DNA from: Candidatus Omnitrophota bacterium
Lineage (GTDB): Bacteria; Omnitrophota; Koll11; Duberdicusellales; 4484-171
Assembly: GCA_021735115.1 (NCBI GenBank)
Contig: JAIPHQ010000003.1
Span: 1-19,606 of the forward strand
DNA: 19,606 bases
Direction of reading: 5' to 3'
Shown here one piece after another: positions 8,037 to 13,233 of this stretch. Each line of letters starts with the position of its first letter. The first letter of the stretch is position 1. The notes under the pieces were generated by a model. It worked only from the letters and a program-made list of their open reading frames with translations. It had not been told where the DNA came from and ran no database searches. The position numbers were made by a program, and so were the translations under genes.

Positions 8037-9241
8037 GGAAAAGATTTAATTTGTTTTTATTGATAGTTTTAGCAGTAACCATTTTTGGTTATGGAGTTGG
8101 TTATTCTCTGGGAGAAGAAAAAGAGACCGCTTTTGAAAATTTAGATATTTTTGCCGAAGGCATAGCTACAGTTGAAGAAAAATATGTAGAAGAAGAAAAA
8201 CTAAAAGATTTAATTTATGGGGCCATGAAAGGAGTATTAAGTTCATTAGATTCTTACAGCCAATTTTTAACTCCTGACGATTATAAGAACTTAATAGTTG
8301 AAACTGAAGGAAAATTTGGCGGCCTAGGAATTGAAATTACAATAAAAGATGGGGTGCTTACTATTATATCTCCGATTGAAGATACACCGGCTTGGGAAGC
8401 AGGTATTCAACCAGGTGATATTATTGTTGAAATTGATGGAGAGACTACAAAAGATATTACTTTAAATGAAGCAGTTAAAAAGTTAAGGGGAGACCCTAAA
8501 ACAAAAGTTACTTTGACTGTTTTACATCCTGATCAGCGGGAAGTTTCAGAAATTGAGATAACCCGGGCAATAATTAAGATAGAAGACATTAAAAACAGTT
8601 CTATCTTAGAAAATAATATTGGTTATGTAAAAATAGCTGAATTCAGGGAATCAACTGCTAAAGACCTAGAAAAAGAGTTGGCTAAATTAAAAGAGCAAGA
8701 ATTAAAAGGGTTAATTTTAGATATGCGTAATAACCCTGGCGGCTTGCTCTCATCTGCAGTTGATGTTGCTAGTATATTTTTGAAAGAAGGGCTATCTATA
8801 GTTTCAACAGATTCAAGAAATCAAGAAGAGGTAATTTATAGATCTGATCCTTTCTCTCCTAAATTTCTAGATATACCAGTTGTAGTTTTAATTAATAAAG
8901 GAAGCGCTTCTGGTTCAGAGATTGTAGCTGCAGCTCTAAGAGATAATAATCGTGCTGTGCTTATGGGAGAAACTACTTTTGGGAAAGGATCAGTTCAGAC
9001 CATTATTCCTTTATCAGATGGTTCGGCTATGCGCCTTACAACTTCTCGTTATTATACCCCGGCTGGGATAAGTATTCATGAAAAAGGAATAAAGCCGGAT
9101 ATAGTTGTTAAAAAAATTGAAGTTTCCGAATCAGAAGATGTATTTGAAAAACTGCAAAAAGAAAAGAATTTTGAGTATAAAAAAGATTATCAAGTAATAA
9201 GGGCTCTAGATTTGATGAAAGGCCTGATTGTTTTACAATAA
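8033..9241 (+). CDS. ctp: C-terminal processing peptidase, S41 family, signal-anchored, with PDZ domain
   Basis: S41/CtpA proteases trim or degrade envelope proteins from their C-termini. The 402-residue protein begins MRKR followed by a hydrophobic stretch at about 6-26 (signal peptide or anchor), so the enzyme acts outside the cytoplasmic membrane. A PDZ domain follows at about 90-170 (GGLGIEITIKDGVLTIISPI, AGIQPGDIIVEIDGE). The protease core contains LDMRNNPGGLL and the catalytic elements Ser293 (KGSASGSEI), Lys318 and Gln322 (TFGKGSVQT). The 25- and 4-residue spacings match CtpB Ser309/Lys334/Gln338. The C-terminal YYTPAGISIHEKGIKPDI is also typical. The length is that of compact Ctp proteins rather than the larger Prc. 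It overlaps gatB by four bases and is the last gene of the dnaG-led chain, ending before an inverted heptad repeat. Confidence 0.94.
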   Translation: MRKRFNLFLLIVLAVTIFGYGVGYSLGEEKETAFENLDIFAEGIATVEEKYVEEEKLKDLIYGAMKGVLSSLDSYSQFLTPDDYKNLIVETEGKFGGLGIEITIKDGVLTIISPIEDTPAWEAGIQPGDIIVEIDGETTKDITLNEAVKKLRGDPKTKVTLTVLHPDQREVSEIEITRAIIKIEDIKNSSILENNIGYVKIAEFRESTAKDLEKELAKLKEQELKGLILDMRNNPGGLLSSAVDVASIFLKEGLSIVSTDSRNQEEVIYRSDPFSPKFLDIPVVVLINKGSASGSEIVAAALRDNNRAVLMGETTFGKGSVQTIIPLSDGSAMRLTTSRYYTPAGISIHEKGIKPDIVVKKIEVSESEDVFEKLQKEKNFEYKKDYQVIRALDLMKGLIVLQ

Positions 9242-9260
9242 CTTTCTAAATAGAAACCTA

Positions 9261-9344
9261 AGGATAAAGGTTCAAGGTTAAAGGTTAAAATAAGAAATAG
9301 ATACTTCTTTTTCCTTTTCCCTTTTTCCTTTATCCTTGAACCTT
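9261..9344. repeat. Inverted heptad-repeat array, locus 2; long hairpin between ctp and tsaD
   Basis: The left arm has four 7-base units (starting at 9261, 9268, 9275 and 9282) of consensus AGGNNNA. The right arm has six units (9302-9343) that read AGGTTCA, AGGATAA and similar on the - strand, the last one degenerate. Positions 9267-9284 can pair with 9327-9344 at 17 of 18 bases across a 42-base loop. AATTTTAT follows, so the structure could act as a weak terminator for the ctp operon. It ends eight bases before the tsaD ATG. Confidence 0.85.
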
Positions 9345-9352
9345 AATTTTAT

Positions 9353-10348
9353 ATGTATACTTTGGGGATAGAGACATCTTGTGACGAAACATCTGTTGCT
9401 GTGTTGAAAAATTTAAAGGTTTTATCTAATATAACCATCTCTTCTTTAAAAGCTCATAAAAAATATGGGGGAGTGGTTCCTGAGATCGCCAATAGAGCTC
9501 ATCTTAATAATATTGATAAAGTATTAAACCTTGCTCTGGAAGAAGCGAAAATTAAAATTAAATCTATAGATTTAATAGCAGTAACTTATAAACCCGGATT
9601 GATTGGAGCTTTGCTTGTGGGCCTTAATTTTGCTAAGGCTCTATCGGTGGCCTTAAAGGTTCCCTTTATTGGGGTAAATCATCTTTATGCTCATTTTTTT
9701 TCTCCCTTTTTAAATTACAAGCACAGATTAAAGTTTCCTTTTTTAGGTTTGGTAGTATCAGGTGGGCATACCAGTATTTATCAGGTAAATAAAATCGATA
9801 ATATAAAAACTATCGGCAGTACTCAAGATGATGCTTGTGGGGAAACCCTAGATAAGGTAGCTGTTAACTATGGGTTAGGTTACCCGGGTGGTAAAATAAT
9901 AGATCAATTGTTTGAACCTAAATATAAAAAAGAATTTAAGTTTAAGTGTGGTAAAAAAGGCCTAAATTTAAGCTTTAGCGGGATTAAAACAGCTTTGGTT
10001 TATAAAAAAAATGAGCTTGAAGCTAAAAATGGAAAATTAAACCTTGACCTGAAAAAGAAGCTTCTATCTTCTTTTCAATTTTCTTTGGTGGAGATAATTG
10101 TAAAAACAATAGTAGAGGCTTCAAAAGCAAAGAAAATTAAACGGGTTAGTTGTGGAGGGGGAGTTATAGCTAATAGCTTTTTAAGAGATAGGCTAAAACA
10201 AGAACAAAAAAAAGAGTCTATTAATTTTTTAATTCCGCCTTTAGAATATACTCAAGATAATGGAGCAATGGTTGCAGGATTAGGTTTTTATTTGTATAAT
10301 AAAACCAGAGCAACCAGTAGCCTGAATTTAGGCGCTGGATCAAGTTAA
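9353..10348 (+). CDS. tsaD: tRNA N6-adenosine threonylcarbamoyltransferase TsaD
   Basis: TsaD transfers threonylcarbamoyl from threonylcarbamoyl-AMP to A37 of tRNAs that read ANN codons, working with TsaB/TsaE in bacteria. The 331-residue protein has the ASKHA-fold marks: LGIETSCDETSVAV at the N-terminus, the metal ligands His110 and His114 (VNHLYAHFF), LVVSGGHTSIYQV, DDACGETLDKVAVNYGLGYP, LSFSGIKTAL, CGGGVIANSFLR, and Asp302 in YTQDNGAMVAGLG. Length is normal. The ATG has no Shine-Dalgarno sequence and lies eight bases after a long inverted repeat. The start is nonetheless secure because GIETSCDETS begins five residues in, as in the family. Seventeen bp separate it from the bactofilin gene. 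Confidence 0.96.
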   Translation: MYTLGIETSCDETSVAVLKNLKVLSNITISSLKAHKKYGGVVPEIANRAHLNNIDKVLNLALEEAKIKIKSIDLIAVTYKPGLIGALLVGLNFAKALSVALKVPFIGVNHLYAHFFSPFLNYKHRLKFPFLGLVVSGGHTSIYQVNKIDNIKTIGSTQDDACGETLDKVAVNYGLGYPGGKIIDQLFEPKYKKEFKFKCGKKGLNLSFSGIKTALVYKKNELEAKNGKLNLDLKKKLLSSFQFSLVEIIVKTIVEASKAKKIKRVSCGGGVIANSFLRDRLKQEQKKESINFLIPPLEYTQDNGAMVAGLGFYLYNKTRATSSLNLGAGSS

Positions 10349-10353
10349 TAAAA

Positions 10354-10360
10354 GGGAGGT
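10354..10360 (+). promoter_or_regulatory. Strong ribosome binding site for the bactofilin gene
   Basis: GGGAGGT lies five bases before the ATG at 10366 and supports that start. Confidence 0.75.
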
Positions 10361-10365
10361 TTGAT

Positions 10366-10848
10366 ATGGCAAGGAAAAAAGAAAAAATTCTCGATGTAGA
10401 TGCAACTATGCAGGGGAGTTTAGTTTTTTCTGACCCGGTTAATTTAAGAATAAATGGCGAATTTGATGGGAATCTAACTACAAAGGGAAGTTTGACCGTT
10501 GGTGAAACTGCTTCAGTTAAAGCTCAAATTAAAGGAGAAAATGTAATTATTTCTGGTAAAGTAAATGGAACTATTAAAGCTGATAATGTTAAATTATTTT
10601 CAACAGCCGAAGTGTATGGAGATATTCAGGCAGCTAAGGTTTCTATAGAAGAAGGGGCAATTTTTGATGGCAGGTGTCATATGTCTGATAATAAAGTTTC
10701 TCTATCTGAGATTTCAGATTATTTATCGGTAGAGAAGCAAAAAATTATGGAGTGGGTTGAAACTGATAAGATTCCAGTTGAGAAAGAAGGCAAAAAATTA
10801 TGGTTTGACCGAAAGAAAGTTGACCAATGGATGGCTACAAAAACATGA
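10366..10848 (+). CDS. Bactofilin with a C-terminal excisionase/MerR-type helix-turn-helix domain
   Basis: Residues 1-105 are a bactofilin: a right-handed beta-helix protein that self-assembles into filaments on the inner membrane face and scaffolds cell-shape or envelope functions. The repeated short beta-strand pattern is visible in MQGSLVFSDPVNLRINGEFD, GNLTTKGSLTVGETASV, GENVIISGKVNGTIKADNV and AEVYGDIQAAKVSIEEGAI. After a linker, residues ~110-160 form a helix-turn-helix of the excisionase/HTH_17 type: VSLSEISDYLSVEKQKIMEW, a variable turn, KIPVEKEGKKLWFDRKKVDQ, then WM. Ordinary bactofilins have short disordered tails, so this tail is a fusion (160 residues in total). The frame is continuous, with no sign of an assembly join. 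The stop overlaps the next gene in an ATGA, and that gene encodes a second HTH of the same type. DNA or partner binding by the tail is inferred from fold similarity. Confidence 0.85.
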   Translation: MARKKEKILDVDATMQGSLVFSDPVNLRINGEFDGNLTTKGSLTVGETASVKAQIKGENVIISGKVNGTIKADNVKLFSTAEVYGDIQAAKVSIEEGAIFDGRCHMSDNKVSLSEISDYLSVEKQKIMEWVETDKIPVEKEGKKLWFDRKKVDQWMATKT

Positions 10849-11150
10849 ATCAGAAATTAATAACTACCAGAGAGGTTTCTCATGAGTTAGGGTTATCCGA
10901 GAAAGAGATAATTCAGATGGCTCAAAATAATAATATTCCTCATTTTCGTATTGGAGGAGAGTTTTTACGGTTTAAAAAAGAAGATATAATAAAAATTAAG
11001 CCGAAAATAAAAAAAATTTATGGGTTAAACGAAGATAGCCGTAGTTTTAAAAACAGGACGAAAGAATTTTTATATTTTAATGATTTTTATATTGGCTCGA
11101 TTATTATAATAGTTGCATTGGTGTGGTTAATAGTAAAAGATTTTTTCTAA
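10845..11150 (+). CDS. Small membrane-anchored helix-turn-helix protein
   Basis: From the ATG at 10845, which overlaps the bactofilin stop as ATGA, the protein has 101 residues. An in-frame ATG at 10827 would add six residues but lies deep in the preceding gene. Residues 5-50 form an excisionase/MerR-type HTH (LITTREVSHELGLSEKEIIQ, IPHFRIGGEFLRFKKEDIIK) much like the tail of the upstream bactofilin. Residues ~51-80 are a charged linker. Residues ~82-99 are a hydrophobic segment (YIGSIIIIVALVWLIV) ending KDFF, which reads as a C-terminal membrane anchor with the HTH in the cytoplasm. The adjacent related domains suggest a membrane-attached DNA- or protein-binding pair working with the bactofilin. 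This is inference. I know of no named family with this exact layout. Confidence 0.75.
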   Translation: MNQKLITTREVSHELGLSEKEIIQMAQNNNIPHFRIGGEFLRFKKEDIIKIKPKIKKIYGLNEDSRSFKNRTKEFLYFNDFYIGSIIIIVALVWLIVKDFF

Positions 11151-11163
11151 GAGAGGTAAAATT

Positions 11164-11484
11164 ATGGTAAGTTTTGAAGATTTTAAAAAATTAGAATTAA
11201 AAATTGGAAAAATAATTAAAGTTGAAGAACATCCCAATGCTGAGAAGTTATATCTTTTGACTATAGATTTAGGAGATAAGCAAATTCAGTTAGCCGCAGG
11301 CATAAAACCTTTTTATGCTTTATCAGAGCTAGAAGGAAAATTAGTACCGGTTCTAGTTAATTTAGAACCAAAAAATATTCGTGGTGTTGAGTCACAGGGA
11401 ATGCTTCTTGCTGCAGAATCAAAAGATGACGTTAGTCTGTTAGTTTCTGATAAAAGTGTTGCGCCAGGCAGTGTAGTCCGATAA
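11164..11484 (+). CDS. Free-standing tRNA-binding OB-fold domain (MetRS beta / EMAP-II type)
   Basis: The 106 residues are one tRNA-binding OB-fold like the C-terminal dimerisation and tRNA-binding domain of bacterial methionyl-tRNA synthetase (Trbp111/EMAP-II family). Signature stretches are LELKIGKIIKVEEHPNAEKL, LLTIDLGDKQIQLAAGI, LEGKLVPVLVNLEPKNIRGV and SQGMLLAA. Such domains bind the outer corner of tRNA without strong sequence preference. Here it is encoded alone, so it may act in trans with a MetRS lacking the domain, or as a CsaA-like protein. The ESQGMLLAA end fits the MetRS version better. GAGAGG at 11151-11156 precedes the ATG by seven bases. It lies 13 bp after the HTH gene and 2 bp before the YjbQ gene. 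Confidence 0.85.
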   Translation: MVSFEDFKKLELKIGKIIKVEEHPNAEKLYLLTIDLGDKQIQLAAGIKPFYALSELEGKLVPVLVNLEPKNIRGVESQGMLLAAESKDDVSLLVSDKSVAPGSVVR

Positions 11485-11486
11485 AA

Positions 11487-11900
11487 ATGCTTAAAACTCA
11501 CTATATTGAAAAAACATTGAAGCCTGAATCAGATATGGTAGATATTACCTCTGATTTAGAAGATATAATCAGAGAAGAATCTTTAACTGATGCTTTATTA
11601 TTTCTTTCCTCAATTGGTTCAACAGCCGCTATCACAACAGCTGAATTTGAATCAGGGTTGATTAAAGACCTAAAAGATACTTTTTCTAAACTTTTTCCTT
11701 TCAAAAAAGATTATTCCCATAATGCTACTTGGGCCGATGATAATGCCCATTCCCATCTGAGGAGTTCTTTCCTGAAAACAAATTTTTTTGTTTCTATAAC
11801 TGATGGCAAACTTGACTTAGGGACTTGGCAGCAAGTGATTTTAGTAAATTTTGACACAAAAACAAGAAACAGAAAAATTGCAGTTAAGGTCTTAAGCTAA
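11487..11900 (+). CDS. YjbQ / UPF0047 family protein
   Basis: The 137-residue protein is a single-domain UPF0047 (YjbQ) member. The family is widespread, some members have thiamine-phosphate synthase side activity, and the physiological role is unsettled. Diagnostic stretches are SIGSTAAITTAEFESGLIKD, the histidine-rich SHNATWADDNAHSHLRSSFL, and the C-terminal GTWQQVILVNFDTKTRNRKI. The conserved histidines in the middle segment are the probable metal or ligand site. Length is typical. It begins two bases after the previous stop, without an obvious Shine-Dalgarno sequence, so re-initiation from the upstream gene is likely. Confidence 0.9.
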   Translation: MLKTHYIEKTLKPESDMVDITSDLEDIIREESLTDALLFLSSIGSTAAITTAEFESGLIKDLKDTFSKLFPFKKDYSHNATWADDNAHSHLRSSFLKTNFFVSITDGKLDLGTWQQVILVNFDTKTRNRKIAVKVLS

Positions 11901-11913
11901 ATAAAATTATAAA

Positions 11914-12492
11914 ATGAATTTAGATAAAAGCATCAAAGATTGTCCTTTAATTTTTCTAGATTTAGAAACAACCGGCTTGTTGGTAGAAAGAAGTTCTATT
12001 TGCGAGGTTGCGGCTTTTTTAATTAAGCAAGGTAAAATAGTAGATGAGTTTCATACCTTGGTTCATCCCCATCAAAAAGTTCCTTATGCGGCATTTTGCA
12101 TTCATAAAATTTCGGATAAAGACTTAATTGGCGCCCCTTATTTTAAAGATATTGCTGACAGCCTAATTAATTTTTTATCTAAAGGTATTCTTTGTGCCTA
12201 TAATGTTTCTTTTGACTTAGGCTTTATGAATTATCAATTAAAAAAGAATCATATAGAATGTATAGATCCGCCTCTTATTGATGTATTAGCTATGGCAAAA
12301 AATACATTAAAGCTCAAAAGCTATAAATTAGAATCGGTAGCTAGATTTTTTGGATTGACTTCAGAGATACAGTTTCATCGGGCTAAAGATGATGCTTATG
12401 TAACTTATTTGATTTTTTCTAAATTAATTGAAATTATAGAGAAAAAGCAATCCATTCAAGCTAAAGAAATCGTTAATTTATATAGCCCGTAA
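11914..12492 (+). CDS. DEDDh-type 3'-5' exonuclease (DnaQ-like)
   Basis: The 192-residue protein is a single DEDDh exonuclease domain. The metal-binding acids can be placed at Asp16 and Glu18 (FLDLETTGL), Asp101 (NVSFDLGFM) and Asp160, with the catalytic His155 in HRAKDDA. The chain ends shortly after the fold, so it lacks the tau-binding tail expected of the full Pol III epsilon subunit and any fused helicase or UvrC part. It could be a proofreading subunit, an RNase T-like trimming enzyme or a general repair exonuclease, and the sequence alone does not decide. It starts 13 bp after YjbQ without a visible Shine-Dalgarno sequence and is followed by a repeat-bearing gap, so it probably ends the tsaD-led cluster. 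Confidence 0.87.
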   Translation: MNLDKSIKDCPLIFLDLETTGLLVERSSICEVAAFLIKQGKIVDEFHTLVHPHQKVPYAAFCIHKISDKDLIGAPYFKDIADSLINFLSKGILCAYNVSFDLGFMNYQLKKNHIECIDPPLIDVLAMAKNTLKLKSYKLESVARFFGLTSEIQFHRAKDDAYVTYLIFSKLIEIIEKKQSIQAKEIVNLYSP

Positions 12493-12539
12493 AGGGGAAG
12501 GTGCTTGATATTGATAAGAAAAACCAGTATAATTCAAAT

Positions 12540-12574
12540 AAGGTCAAAGTTTAAGGTTAGAGGGAAAAGGATTA
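12540..12574 (+). repeat. Heptad-repeat array, locus 3 (single orientation)
   Basis: Five successive 7-base units start at 12540, 12547, 12554, 12561 and 12568. Their loose consensus is AGGNNNA, the same pattern as in the ctp-tsaD gap, with one unit (12547) deviating at its second and third G positions. Unlike the other loci I see no facing arm. Confidence 0.6.
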
Positions 12575-12579
12575 TGTAG

Positions 12580-12599
12580 GGAACAGGCCTGCCTGTTCC
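12580..12599. repeat. Near-perfect palindrome GGAACAGGC-CT-GCCTGTTCC
   Basis: Nine-base arms are separated by two bases, just downstream of the heptad array and 27 bp before the Lrp gene start. It is GC-rich against AT-rich surroundings. No T run follows, so it is not a standard terminator. It could be a regulator binding site or a small dispersed palindrome. Confidence 0.65.
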
Positions 12600-12613
12600 A
12601 TTAAACATTATGC

Positions 12614-12621
12614 AAGGAGGT
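12614..12621 (+). promoter_or_regulatory. Strong ribosome binding site for the Lrp-family gene
   Basis: AAGGAGGT lies five bases before the ATG at 12627 and fixes this start. Confidence 0.8.
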
Positions 12622-12626
12622 TAGGA

Positions 12627-13109
12627 ATGGATCAAATTTTAGAAATTTTAGAAAATAATGCCAGAATGCCTATAGAAGATCTGAAGAAATTAACCGGCAA
12701 AACCGAAAAACAAATCCAAACTGCTATAAAAAAGTATGAAAAGAAAGGAGTCATCGTTAAGTATAAAACCTTAATTAATAAAGAAAAAGTAAAAGATTAT
12801 CAGAAAGTTGTAGCTTTGATAGAAGTCGAGGTAAATCCTCAAAAAGATGTAGGTTTTGATTTAATTGCTCAAAGAATTTATAGATTTTCAGAAGTAAAAA
12901 ATTGTTTTTTGCTCTCAGGTACTTATGATCTTTTGATTGAAGTAGTAGGGCCCGACATTAATACTGTAGCTAGTTTTGTCTCAGAGAAATTATCTCCCTT
13001 AAGTTCAGTAAAAAGAACAGCTACTCACTTTATGTTAAAAAAGTATAAAGAAGATGGAGTAGTTTTGGTAAAAAAAGATAAAAACAGAAGATTACCGATA
13101 AGCTACTAA
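12627..13109 (+). CDS. Lrp/AsnC-family transcriptional regulator
   Basis: The 160-residue protein has the two-part Lrp/AsnC layout. A winged helix-turn-helix lies at about 1-50 (LEILENNARMPIEDLKKLTG, QIQTAIKKYEKKGVIVKYKT). The ligand-binding and oligomerisation RAM domain lies at about 58-145 (KVVALIEVEVNPQKDVGFDL, CFLLSGTYDLLIEVVG, ASFVSEKLSPLSSVKRTATH). Such proteins sense amino acids and often regulate the gene next door. Here that is an aminotransferase 124 bp downstream on the same strand, a frequent pairing, so amino-acid-responsive control of the aminotransferase or of itself is a reasonable inference. The C-terminal tail (KDKNRRLPISY) is basic. A ten-base segment of its last codons (13090-13099) is one arm of a distant inverted repeat. 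Confidence 0.92.
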   Translation: MDQILEILENNARMPIEDLKKLTGKTEKQIQTAIKKYEKKGVIVKYKTLINKEKVKDYQKVVALIEVEVNPQKDVGFDLIAQRIYRFSEVKNCFLLSGTYDLLIEVVGPDINTVASFVSEKLSPLSSVKRTATHFMLKKYKEDGVVLVKKDKNRRLPISY

Positions 13110-13218
13110 TCGTTTGACGTTCAACGTGCGACGTTCGACGTTGAGAATTATTAAACATAGAACGCTGAACATAGAACGTTGAACGAAGCAAAATAAATCT
13201 AGAGCAGGATCGGTAATC
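13090..13218. repeat. 10-bp inverted repeat enclosing the lrp-aminotransferase gap
   Basis: GATTACCGAT (13090-13099, inside the last codons of the Lrp gene) is exactly complementary to ATCGGTAATC (13209-13218, 15 bp before the aminotransferase ATG). The pair brackets the heptad arrays between them. It could close a long RNA stem in the intercistronic transcript or mark the ends of an inserted element. Confidence 0.6.
13111..13188. repeat. Inverted heptad-repeat array, locus 4
   Basis: The left arm has five 7-base units of pattern CGTTNNA/CGTNNNA (starting at 13111, 13118, 13125, 13132 and 13139). The right arm has five units starting AAC (13154, 13161, 13168, 13175 and 13182), including a 14-base direct repeat AACATAGAACG(C/T)TG at 13154-13181. 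Read on the - strand the right arm gives CGTTCNA-type heptads, matching the left. The ten bases at 13118-13127 (CGTTCAACGT) pair perfectly with 13176-13185. The arms share a consensus but are not simple copies of each other. Confidence 0.85.
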
Positions 13219-13233
13219 GTAGATTAAGGAACA

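Noticed and set aside
10827..10844. Earlier ATG for the small membrane-anchored HTH gene
   Set aside because: The ATG at 10845 forms an ATGA overlap with the bactofilin stop, matching other junctions in the window. The extra residues MDGYKN are not part of the HTH.
12580..12599. Rho-independent terminator after the exonuclease gene
   Set aside because: The stem is good, but it is followed by mixed sequence rather than a T run, and it lies 88 bp beyond the stop and close to the next gene's ribosome binding site.
13111..13188. CRISPR array
   Set aside because: The units are 7 bases, contiguous and without spacers, in two inverted arms, and no cas genes are present.
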